From Clostridium sp. 'White wine YQ' (lineage in GTDB: Bacteria; Bacillota; Clostridia; Clostridiales; Clostridiaceae): a DNA stretch of 64,000 nt. Positions 9,283 to 17,000 of this stretch are shown piece after piece (position 1 is the first letter of the stretch; each line of letters opens with the position of its first letter). The notes below the pieces were generated by a model, which was not told the DNA's origin, ran no database searches, and saw only the letters and a program-made list of their open reading frames with translations. Made by a program: the position numbers and the translations under genes. The stretch is from the NCBI RefSeq assembly GCF_028728205.1, contig NZ_JAQYUU010000005.1:283337-347336 (forward strand), read 5' to 3'.

Positions 9283-9303
9283 AATTTAAGGAGGATTAAA
9301 TTT

Positions 9304-10335
9304 ATGAAAAAAATTAAAGTGTGCGCATTACTAATGACTGGTATTATGGCAGCTTCTCTATTTGCTGGTTGCGGAAAGAAAGCCGCTACTACATCTAGTG
9401 ACAAGAAATTAGTTATCGGAGTTTCCTTACCAACTCAAAGAGAAGAAAGATGGGTAAGAGATAAAGAAACTATGGAAGCTTACGCAAAAGAAAAGGGTGT
9501 TGATTTAAAAATCCAAGTAGCTGATACTGATGTTGCTCAACAAGCATCTCAAGTAGAAAACTTAATATCTCAAGGAATAGACGTTTTAGTTCTTGCTCCT
9601 GCTGATGCTTCTGCTTCTGCACAAAGTGTTGAAAAAGCACATGCTGCTGGAATAAAAGTTATATCCTACGATAGATTAATAGCTAACTGTGACCTAGATT
9701 TATATATGTCATTTGATAATGAAAAGGTTGGAGAACTTCAAGGAGAATATATCACTAAAAAAGCTCCAAAAGGAAATTACATCGTAATGGCTGGTGCTCC
9801 AACAGATAATAACGCAACTCTATTTAAGAAAGGTGCTATGAAATATATCCAACCTTTAGTTGATAAAGGAGATATAAAAGTTGTTACTGATTTAGCAGTA
9901 GATAACTGGGAACCTACAAATGCACTTAAAATTGTAGAAAACTCATTAACTGCAAATAGTAATAAAGTAGATGCTATACTTGCACCAAATGATGGTACTG
10001 CAGGTGCTGCAATCCAAGCTCTTTCTGCTCAAGGATTAGCTGGAAAAATTCCTGTAACTGGACAAGACTCAGAACTTACTGCTGCTCAAAGAATAGTTCA
10101 AGGTACTCAATCAATGACTATCTTCAAAGATACTAGAGAATTAGGTAAAGCAGCTATAGATGCAGCTATCAAATTTGCAAAAGGTGAATCAGTTGAATCT
10201 AACGGAAAAGTTAACAATGGTAAAATGGATGTTCCTTCTTCACTTCTTGCTGCTCAAGTAGTTGATAAAGACAACTTAGACAAAGTTCTTATAGACAGTG
10301 GTTACTTAAAGAAAGATGATGTTTATAAAAAATAG
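9304..10335 (+). CDS. xylF: D-xylose ABC transporter substrate-binding lipoprotein
   Basis: The 343-residue protein starts with a lipoprotein signal peptide whose lipobox LFAGC puts the acylated cysteine at residue 23. It delivers sugar to the XylGH importer. Ligand-site landmarks are EERW, ISYDRLI, DLYMSFDNEKVGEL, VDNWEPTNA, LAPNDGTAGA and TGQDSE, as in XylF. A strong TAAGGAGG site precedes the ATG. Codon use looks biased towards high expression, unlike the two sensor paralogues upstream. A hairpin follows the stop codon. Confidence 0.93.
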   Translation: MKKIKVCALLMTGIMAASLFAGCGKKAATTSSDKKLVIGVSLPTQREERWVRDKETMEAYAKEKGVDLKIQVADTDVAQQASQVENLISQGIDVLVLAPADASASAQSVEKAHAAGIKVISYDRLIANCDLDLYMSFDNEKVGELQGEYITKKAPKGNYIVMAGAPTDNNATLFKKGAMKYIQPLVDKGDIKVVTDLAVDNWEPTNALKIVENSLTANSNKVDAILAPNDGTAGAAIQALSAQGLAGKIPVTGQDSELTAAQRIVQGTQSMTIFKDTRELGKAAIDAAIKFAKGESVESNGKVNNGKMDVPSSLLAAQVVDKDNLDKVLIDSGYLKKDDVYKK

Positions 10336-10347
10336 ATAAAAAGCTTT

Positions 10348-10377
10348 AAACAGGGGGTTTAGTAATACCCCCTGTTT
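10348..10377 (+). terminator. Intercistronic hairpin between xylF and xylG
   Basis: AAACAGGGGGT and its inverted copy flank a short loop 12 nt after the xylF stop. Only four T follow, so it is probably a partial terminator or mRNA-stabilising stem. It would give more binding protein than ATPase/permease, a common arrangement in sugar ABC operons. Confidence 0.75.
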
Positions 10378-10406
10378 TGAAAAATCAGACGGGGAGGCAA
10401 TAATTT

Positions 10407-11936
10407 ATGGATCAATTTATTCTAGAGATGAATCATATTACGAAGGAATTCCCTGGTGTAAAAGCTCTGGATGATGTATGTTTTAAAGTTAAAAAAGGTG
10501 AAATCCATGCTCTCGTTGGAGAAAATGGAGCTGGTAAATCTACATTAATGAAAATATTAAGTGGTGTTTACCCTCATAATAGCTATACTGGAGAGATATT
10601 AGTAAAAGGAAATACTCAAAGCTTTGAGAATATAAAAGACAGTGAAAAAGTTGGTATTGCAATAATTTACCAAGAGCTTACTTTAGTAAAATATTTAAGC
10701 ATAGCTGAGAACATATTTTTAGGTAATGAATTTAATTCTAACGGTATTATTGATTGGGATAAAACTTATATGTCAGCAGAAAAGATATTGAAGGAAGTAA
10801 AACTAGAAGATAATCCTGATACTAAGGTTATCGAGCTAGGAATTGGAAAACAACAATTAATTGAAATTGCTAAAGCTCTTTCTAAGAATGTTGAAATATT
10901 GATTCTTGATGAACCTACTGCAGCTTTAAATGAAACAGATTCAAAAAACCTTCTTACTATACTAAAAGAGCTGCGTTCTAAAGGTGTAACTTGTATTTAC
11001 ATTTCTCACAAACTGGAGGAAGTCATTGATATAGCTGATACTGTTACCATCATAAGAGATGGTAAAACAGTGTGCACAAATGATATGCATAATCCAGATG
11101 AAAAACTTACTGAGGATAAAATAATTACTCATATGGTTGGAAGACAATTAACACAACGTTTCCCTAGAAAAGAACATACTCCAGGGGAAGTAGTTCTAGA
11201 AATTAAAAATTGGACAGTTTACAATCCTGAAATACCTGATAAGGAAGTCATAAATAATGTTAGCATGAAGGCAAGAAAAGGTGAAATTTTAGGTATTGCT
11301 GGACTAATGGGTTCTGGTAGAACTGAATTTATAATGAGCCTTATTGGAGCCTATGGTGTTAATGCTGTAGGAGAAATATTTGTTGAGGGTAAAAAGGTTA
11401 CTATAAAAAATCCTAGAGATGCCATATCAAACGGAATCAGTTATCTATCTGAGGATAGAAAAGGAAAAGGCCTTATTTTAATGATGGACATAATGAATAA
11501 TACTTCTATTTCTAGTCTTAATGGCATAAGCCATTCTGGAGTTATAAACTCAAATGAAGAAATTAATGCAACAAGCTCATACGTTAAAGCTTTAAATATC
11601 AAAACTCCATCCATAGAACAAAAGGTTGAAAATCTAAGTGGTGGAAATCAACAAAAGGTTGCTATAGCCAAATGGCTAATGACCAATCCTAAGGTGCTTA
11701 TACTTGATGAACCAACAAGAGGTATAGACGTTGGTGCTAAATTTGAAATATATAACATAATGAACCAATTAGTGGATAAAGGAGTTTCTGTAATAATGAT
11801 CTCCTCAGAACTTCCTGAAATATTAGGAATGAGTGATAGAATTATAGTCATGAACAGAGGTAAATTCACAGGCGAAATCGACTGGAAAGAAGCATCTCAA
11901 GAAAAAGTAATGCATTACGCAACAGGAGGTAAATAA
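10407..11936 (+). CDS. xylG: D-xylose ABC transporter ATP-binding protein (two ABC domains)
   Basis: The 509-residue cytoplasmic ATPase has the tandem layout of the sugar CUT2 family. The first half carries GENGAGKST (Walker A), a signature region around ELGIGKQQLIEIAKAL and LILDEPTAAL (Walker B). The second half has the degenerate GLMGSGRTE P-loop, LSGGNQQKVAIAKWL and LILDEPTRGIDVGAK. The degenerate second P-loop is normal for this family. It pairs with XylH, whose gene begins 3 nt after this stop. Confidence 0.94.
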   Translation: MDQFILEMNHITKEFPGVKALDDVCFKVKKGEIHALVGENGAGKSTLMKILSGVYPHNSYTGEILVKGNTQSFENIKDSEKVGIAIIYQELTLVKYLSIAENIFLGNEFNSNGIIDWDKTYMSAEKILKEVKLEDNPDTKVIELGIGKQQLIEIAKALSKNVEILILDEPTAALNETDSKNLLTILKELRSKGVTCIYISHKLEEVIDIADTVTIIRDGKTVCTNDMHNPDEKLTEDKIITHMVGRQLTQRFPRKEHTPGEVVLEIKNWTVYNPEIPDKEVINNVSMKARKGEILGIAGLMGSGRTEFIMSLIGAYGVNAVGEIFVEGKKVTIKNPRDAISNGISYLSEDRKGKGLILMMDIMNNTSISSLNGISHSGVINSNEEINATSSYVKALNIKTPSIEQKVENLSGGNQQKVAIAKWLMTNPKVLILDEPTRGIDVGAKFEIYNIMNQLVDKGVSVIMISSELPEILGMSDRIIVMNRGKFTGEIDWKEASQEKVMHYATGGK

Positions 11937-11938
11937 AT

Positions 11939-13153
11939 ATGTCAGATATTCAAACTGAAAATAAAACCAAGGTTACAAATGAAGGTTCCATATTATCCGT
12001 ACTAAAAAAATCTATGAAAACTAATCTAAGACAATACACAATGTTTATAGCATTAATTGCTATAAGTTTGATATTCACATTCCTAACTGATGGAACATTC
12101 TTAACTTCTAGAAATTTATCAAACTTATTACTTCAAACTGCTACTACTGCAATACTTGCTTGTGGTATGGTACTTATAATAATAGCTGGGCACATAGATC
12201 TTTCTGTCGGTTCAGTAGCTGGATTCACTGGTGCAATAGCTGCACTATTACAAGTTAAATATGGATGGGAAACAGCCCCAACTATAGTAGTTACTATCTT
12301 AGTTGGTATTGCTGTTGGTGTTTGGCAAGGTTTCTGGGTATCATACCAAGGTGTTCCTGCTTTTATCGTTACTCTTGGTGGTATGATGATCTTCAGAGGT
12401 GGTGTTATGGCTGTAACTAAAGGTCAAACTATTGCGCCAACCAAACCTGCTTTTAAGGCAATCGGACAAGGATATCTACCTAAGATTTCAGATAATCTAA
12501 ATGATACTACTATAGCTCTTGGAATATTAATCATAGTTGCATACTTATTCCTTGAAATTAGAAAGAGAAAGATAAGAGTAACTAAATATAACTTTAAAGT
12601 TCTTCCTCTTCCACTAGAAATAGCAAAGCTAACAGCAGTATCAGCTATGATAGCCTTACTATTCTTAATTATGATTAGTTATAGAGGTATTCCTTATAGT
12701 ATTGTATTAGTTCTTGGACTTGTACTTCTATTCTCCTTCATAACTACCAAAACTACTCTTGGTCGTTATGTATACGCTATAGGTGGAAATAAAGAAGCAT
12801 CTAAACTTTCTGGTATCAACATCCAAAAAGTAACAATGCTTATATTTGTAATAATGGGATTCTTATCAGCAGTTGCTGGTATCGTATTTACTGGTAGACT
12901 TGACTCAGCTACTGCATCTGCAGGTAACTTATTCGAACTAGATGCCATTGCTGCTTGCTATATCGGTGGTGCTAGTGCCATGGGTGGTGAAGGTTCTGTT
13001 ATGGGAGCAATGATTGGTGCTCTCGTTATGGCAACCTTAAATAATGGAATGAGTTTAATGAATGTAGATTTAACTTATCAATATATAATTAAAGGCTTAA
13101 TACTTCTTATAGCTGTAAGAGTTGACATAGCAACAAGAAAAAAAGCAGCTTAA
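11939..13153 (+). CDS. xylH: D-xylose ABC transporter permease
   Basis: The 404-residue polytopic membrane protein belongs to the BPD_transp_2 permeases. The conserved block LIIIAGHIDLSVGSVAGFTG is present, then GVPAFIVTLGGMMIFRG and, near the C-terminus, AACYIGGASAMGGEGSVMGA. The length suits XylH, longer than RbsC because of extra helices in the middle. The start has an AGGAGG site overlapping the xylG stop, indicating coupled translation. A strong terminator closes the operon. Confidence 0.94.
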   Translation: MSDIQTENKTKVTNEGSILSVLKKSMKTNLRQYTMFIALIAISLIFTFLTDGTFLTSRNLSNLLLQTATTAILACGMVLIIIAGHIDLSVGSVAGFTGAIAALLQVKYGWETAPTIVVTILVGIAVGVWQGFWVSYQGVPAFIVTLGGMMIFRGGVMAVTKGQTIAPTKPAFKAIGQGYLPKISDNLNDTTIALGILIIVAYLFLEIRKRKIRVTKYNFKVLPLPLEIAKLTAVSAMIALLFLIMISYRGIPYSIVLVLGLVLLFSFITTKTTLGRYVYAIGGNKEASKLSGINIQKVTMLIFVIMGFLSAVAGIVFTGRLDSATASAGNLFELDAIAACYIGGASAMGGEGSVMGAMIGALVMATLNNGMSLMNVDLTYQYIIKGLILLIAVRVDIATRKKAA

Positions 13154-13163
13154 TTTTCTCCCA

Positions 13164-13205
13164 AATAAGGGGCTATTGCATAATGCAACAGCCCCTTATT
13201 TATAT
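13164..13205 (+). terminator. Terminator of xylFGH
   Basis: AATAAGGGGCT pairs with AGCCCCTTATT around a TTGCA/TGCAA inner stem, giving one long hairpin ending at 13200. The A/T-rich flanks could let it also serve thl on the other strand. Confidence 0.9.
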
Positions 13206-13245
13206 TCTAATTAAATTTATCGGATACACTTATAATATAACTAAA

Positions 13246-14424
13246 TTAATCTCTTTCAACCACCAATGCAGTTCCTTGTCCTCCGCCTATACATAAGGTA
13301 GCTAGCCCTCTTTTTGCATCTCTTTTTTGCATTTCATGCAGTAATGTAACCACTATTCTAGCACCTGAAGCACCTATTGGATGACCAAGAGCAATAGCTC
13401 CTCCGTTAACATTTACCCTGCTCAAATCTAAATTCAAATCTTTAGCTATTGCTATACTTTGTGATGCATATGCTTCATTTGCTTCAACTAAATCTAAGTC
13501 CTCAGACTTTAAATTCAACTTATCTAGTACACCTTTTGTAGCATGAAATGCTCCATATCCCATTATAGAAGGATCTAAACCTGCTGAATCATATCCACTT
13601 ATTTTAGCAAGAGGCTTTAACTTTAGTTCCTTTGCCTTTTCAGCACTCATTATTACTAATGCTGCTGCTCCATCATTTATTCCTGATGCATTTCCTGCAG
13701 TAACACTTCCATCTACTTTAAATATTGGTTTTAATTTATTCAGTGCTTCCATGCTATTTCCGAACCTTGGGAATTCATCAGTATCAAAAACAATTTCTCC
13801 CTTTTTTGTCTTGATAACTACTGGAACTATTTCGTCTTTGAAACGTCCTTCTTTTATGGCTTTTTCTGCTTTTTGTTGAGATAAAAGAGAGAACTCATCT
13901 TGCTCCTTTCTTGAAACATTCCATCTTTCTGCTACATTTTCAGCAGTTACCCCCATATGATAATCATTGAAGGCATCCCATAACCCATCTCTTATCATTT
14001 CATCAACTAACTCTGAGTGTCCCATTCTATAGCCCCATCTAGCATTCTCAGCTAAATATGGCGCTCTTGACATATTCTCCATTCCACCAGCAATAATTAT
14101 ATCAGCATCTCCTGACTTAATAATCTGAGCTGCTAAACTTATACTTCTTAAGCCTGAACCACAAACTTTATTAATTGTTAATGCTGGTACTTCTACTGGT
14201 AATCCACCTTTTATGGCTGCTTGTCTAGCTGGATTTTGTCCTAGTCCTGCTTGAAGAACATTCCCAAAAATCACTTCATTAACATCTTTAGGATTAATTC
14301 CTGCTCTTTTCACAGCTTCTTTTATTACTATGGCTCCTAAATCTACTGCAGGTACATCTTTTAAAGTTTTACCATAAGCTCCTATTGCAGTTCTTACTGC
14401 GCTTACTATTACTACATCCTTCAT
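13246..14424 (-). CDS. thlA: Acetyl-CoA acetyltransferase (thiolase)
   Basis: This cytoplasmic enzyme joins two acetyl-CoA into acetoacetyl-CoA, the first step towards butyrate, butanol and acetone. The 392-residue length is standard. The acyl-acceptor cysteine is Cys88 in [10 protein letters not shown]. The C-terminal catalytic pair is seen in [14 protein letters not shown] (His) and [12 protein letters not shown] (Cys). A GGAGG site precedes the ATG. The leader contains a 16 bp operator-like sequence (14480-14495) nearly identical to the one in the neighbouring tetR promoter, so this copy may be regulated. A genome of this type may carry a second thiolase gene, so the A designation is tentative. 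Confidence 0.95.
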   Translation of the reverse strand: MKDVVIVSAVRTAIGAYGKTLKDVPAVDLGAIVIKEAVKRAGINPKDVNEVIFGNVLQAGLGQNPARQAAIKGGLPVEVPALTINKVCGSGLRSISLAAQIIKSGDADIIIAGGMENMSRAPYLAENARWGYRMGHSELVDEMIRDGLWDAFNDYHMGVTAENVAERWNVSRKEQDEFSLLSQQKAEKAIKEGRFKDEIVPVVIKTKKGEIVFDTDEFPRFGNSMEALNKLKPIFKVDGSVTAGNASGINDGAAALVIMSAEKAKELKLKPLAKISGYDSAGLDPSIMGYGAFHATKGVLDKLNLKSEDLDLVEANEAYASQSIAIAKDLNLDLSRVNVNGGAIALGHPIGASGARIVVTLLHEMQKRDAKRGLATLCIGGGQGTALVVERD

Positions 14425-14479
14425 TTCAAATTCCTCCTAAAATAATATTATTCTTAGTTATTTTTTTAACAATTATTAA

Positions 14480-14495
14480 TAGACCGGTTTGTTTA
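14480..14495. promoter_or_regulatory. Putative TetR operator upstream of thl
   Basis: TAGACCGGTTTGTTTA matches the operator in the tetR promoter (15903-15918) at 13 of 16 positions and keeps the outer TAGAC-like arm. It lies about 56 bp upstream of the thl start codon, in the gap between thl and the QueG-like gene. I infer that the TetR protein at 15276-15863 controls thl. Confidence 0.65.
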
Positions 14496-14535
14496 TTTTT
14501 TATTTAAAAATTTAGTTTAAATTCTTTAATTTAAA

Positions 14536-15279
14536 CTACTTACTTCTTCTACGCGCTGGGCAAAGTTTAAGACAATTAAAACAATAATATTGTGTTATAA
14601 AGGCATTCGCTTGATAATAAGGGAAAAATTCCATAGCCATAGCTTGTCTCTTCTCTTTATCAGCTTCTATATATTTATCTAAAAAAGATAGATAAGCTAT
14701 AAATGAAAATGGTTGAGATGACTTCATACATTTAAAAATATCAGTTTTTCCTTCTTCATCTAAGGCTTTAGCTGGGCAATTCTTTACACATATTCCACAA
14801 TTATTGCAAAAGTTTTCTTCTATTTTTTCATCTGATTCTAATTCTAAATTTGTAACTATTGCTGTAAATGTAACTCTAGTGCCAAACTCTGGATGAATCA
14901 CAAGGTTATGCCTTCCGAAGTTTCCTAGTCCAGCTGCTACTGCTGCATGTCTAAGAGACACTGCTGAGGTCCCTCCCCTAGGAAAGGATTCTGGGATAGA
15001 TACAAGCTTTGCATTGAACTCATCCTCTAAATAATGACATATTTTATATGCATCAGCTCTCATTACATCCTTTTTATCTAGTCTCCCATTCATTGCTAGT
15101 TGCGGATCCAAGCTTTCGCAAGTGGATAATTCTCTATAAGCCATTACTATCATGGACTTTGCTTTAGGGAAAAAAGATTCTATCTTTGGCGTGTTGGGAC
15201 TTACATAATCGGCGACTGCTGCAAAACCTACATCATCGACTCCTAGACTTTTAATATAATTTCTTATTGCTTCCTTCAT
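14536..15279 (-). CDS. QueG-like iron-sulfur protein, unknown substrate
   Basis: The 247-residue protein resembles the catalytic half of epoxyqueuosine reductase (DUF1730-like region plus a double 4Fe-4S domain), with CNNCGICVKNCPAKAL and a C-terminal CFNCLKLCPARR. It is far shorter than true QueG and lacks the HEAT-repeat tail, so queuosine synthesis should not be assumed. The region RGGTSAVSLRHAAVAAGLGNFG is the conserved flavoprotein-like motif of the group. Its start overlaps the tetR stop by 4 nt, so the two are one operon. Confidence 0.78.
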   Translation of the reverse strand: MKEAIRNYIKSLGVDDVGFAAVADYVSPNTPKIESFFPKAKSMIVMAYRELSTCESLDPQLAMNGRLDKKDVMRADAYKICHYLEDEFNAKLVSIPESFPRGGTSAVSLRHAAVAAGLGNFGRHNLVIHPEFGTRVTFTAIVTNLELESDEKIEENFCNNCGICVKNCPAKALDEEGKTDIFKCMKSSQPFSFIAYLSFLDKYIEADKEKRQAMAMEFFPYYQANAFITQYYCFNCLKLCPARRRSK

Positions 15280-15863
15280 ACCTTCACCTCTTTATAATTT
15301 ATGTATACATTAATTAAATCTTTTAGCATTCTTTTTAAAACATCTACATCTTTGCTTATTCTGTAATAAACTAAATATCCTTCATAAATTGCGAAAACTT
15401 TATGAGCAATTTCTTCGGAGGCATCTGACTCAATACCAGAAAATTCAAATATATCTTTAAAAGCACTAATTAACTTTTTTATTGACTTATTATAATATTC
15501 TGAGATATCTGGTTCTGAAAATGCTATCTCTAACCCTAATACTGCAAAAGGACATCCATAATGCTTATTTTGTTCCGCACCACTTATCATTTGTTGTATT
15601 AGTTCTGTTATAAATTCATCCCACTTCTTTCCTTTAGAAGTTGCTATAATCCATTCATTTATTTTTCTATCAAAATAATAAGAAACTTCTATTGCCAAGT
15701 TCTTTTTGCTAGAAAAGTGAAAGTAAAATGATCCCTTAGGTAATTCAGCTAGGGCTAAGATATCATTAATCCCTGTTGCATTATATCCATTTTTCATAAA
15801 TAGCTCAGCAGCACATTCAATTAATTTATTCTTAGATTGTTCCCCTTTTGTATTTTTAGCCAT
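15276..15863 (-). CDS. TetR/AcrR family regulator
   Basis: The 195-residue repressor has an N-terminal helix-turn-helix (INDILALAELPKGSFYFHFS, about residues 28-47) and a variable C-terminal ligand domain with a conserved GCPF motif. A GGAGGGG site precedes the ATG. Its promoter carries a palindrome squarely between -35 and -10, so autorepression is very likely. A near-identical palindrome ahead of thl suggests a second target. The inducer is unknown. Confidence 0.92.
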   Translation of the reverse strand: MAKNTKGEQSKNKLIECAAELFMKNGYNATGINDILALAELPKGSFYFHFSSKKNLAIEVSYYFDRKINEWIIATSKGKKWDEFITELIQQMISGAEQNKHYGCPFAVLGLEIAFSEPDISEYYNKSIKKLISAFKDIFEFSGIESDASEEIAHKVFAIYEGYLVYYRISKDVDVLKRMLKDLINVYINYKEVKV

Positions 15864-15898
15864 GCCTTCCCCTCCTTGTTAAATTTTTATCTAATTAA

Positions 15899-15927
15899 AT
15901 ATTAGACCAGTCTGTCTATTTTGTCAA
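15899..15927 (-). promoter_or_regulatory. tetR promoter with embedded operator
   Basis: On the minus strand TTGACA (15927-15922) and TAATAT (15904-15899) have an ideal 17 bp spacer. The palindrome TAGACCAGTCTGTCTA (15903-15918) fills that spacer, so bound repressor would exclude RNA polymerase. Confidence 0.85.
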
Positions 15928-15971
15928 TAAGAAATTATTTAAATTTCTTATTTAGGCAGTATTCTCTTATT

Positions 15972-16127
15972 CTACTTATCAAAAAGTCCGCCACCATTTT
16001 TATTACTTCTACCATTTCTCTTTTGACCTATTGATTTATGAGCCCTATTAGCACTATTTTTCTCTAAACCTTTTTTCTTTTTTTCTTCTATTAATTTCTT
16101 CATCATTTCCATATTGTTATTATTCAT
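15972..16127 (-). CDS. Small basic protein, 51 residues, unknown function
   Basis: A short frame begins at the ATG ending at 16127, after a GGAG site, and stops with TAG at 15972. The product is highly charged: an Asn-rich start, a Lys/Glu helix (MMKKLIEEKKKKGLEK), then SANRAHKSIGQKRNGRSNK and a GGGLFDK tail. The basic, Gly/Asn-rich end suggests RNA or DNA binding, but that is a guess. It stands alone upstream of the tetR operon. It looks real because the frame has a site and a non-random, tail-like end. Confidence 0.6.
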   Translation of the reverse strand: MNNNNMEMMKKLIEEKKKKGLEKNSANRAHKSIGQKRNGRSNKNGGGLFDK

Positions 16128-16406
16128 AATATAAACTCCAATTCAATGTTAGTAAGCTTTTCATATACCTAAGTAATTTTATCATCAACCGTCTTTATTA
16201 TAAATAGTAAATTATTATATTCTTTAATTTTATATAAGTCTTATTAGCCATATTTCCATTTTTTTATTTTTAATTAAAATAATTCCACAAACCCAATTTT
16301 GAGCCCTAGTAAAAATAGTTATTTTTTGTCGAAATAAATTGAATCTTGTTAAAATTTATGTTAACATTGTGTTAATGAACATTCGTTTAGAAGGGTGGTT
16401 ACAACC

Positions 16407-16985
16407 TTGGATAAAATACTACAAGTCGCAAAAGTACTTTTCTGTGAACATGGCTTTGATGGCACTTCTGTCAGGGATATTACTAGCTCATTAAATATAA
16501 CACCTGGTGCTTTATACGCTCACTTTAAATCAAAACAAGAGCTTCTTTTTGCGCTATTATCAAATATTTGGGATGACTTTATTGATTGTATACAAGAGGC
16601 TATTAACAATCATCGATATGACTCTGTAGAATCCCAACTTTATAATGTATATGCTTTTTATGTAAATTATGATAGACAAGCTCACTGCAATTCAAAACTT
16701 TTATTGCGTAACTTCATGTTCCCCCCCTATAACTTAAAGGAGAAAATTAATCACATTTCTACAGAAAAATATTCTCAAGTTATAGAAAAGGTAAAGCCTA
16801 TATTAATAACTGGTATTAAACAAGATATTCTAAAAGATTATGATTTAGACAAACATATTGATCTTTTTAACACACTAATTAAATCTCTTGCTATTGATAT
16901 AATCAGTTCCAATGGTACTCAAAGTTTGGAGTACTTTAATAAATACTGGAATCCATATTGGAAAGAAGTAACTAAGAATTATTAG
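16407..16985 (+). CDS. TetR family regulator in an operon with a chemoreceptor
   Basis: The 192-residue regulator has a standard N-terminal DNA-binding domain (VRDITSSLNITPGALYAHFK). I place the start at TTG 16407: AAGGGTGG lies at normal spacing from it, whereas the in-frame GTG at 16395 overlaps that site. A palindromic stretch, AATGAACATTCGTT, near 16375-16388 could be its operator. The MCP gene begins 15 nt after the stop, so this regulator probably controls that chemoreceptor. The 279 bp upstream (16128-16406) are A/T-rich and hold only this candidate site. Confidence 0.85.
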   Translation: MDKILQVAKVLFCEHGFDGTSVRDITSSLNITPGALYAHFKSKQELLFALLSNIWDDFIDCIQEAINNHRYDSVESQLYNVYAFYVNYDRQAHCNSKLLLRNFMFPPYNLKEKINHISTEKYSQVIEKVKPILITGIKQDILKDYDLDKHIDLFNTLIKSLAIDIISSNGTQSLEYFNKYWNPYWKEVTKNY

Positions 16986-17000
16986 TTTAGGAGGTACATC

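Noticed and set aside
10348..10377. Full operon terminator after xylF
   Set aside because: Only four T follow the stem and xylG lacks a clear promoter, so readthrough is expected.
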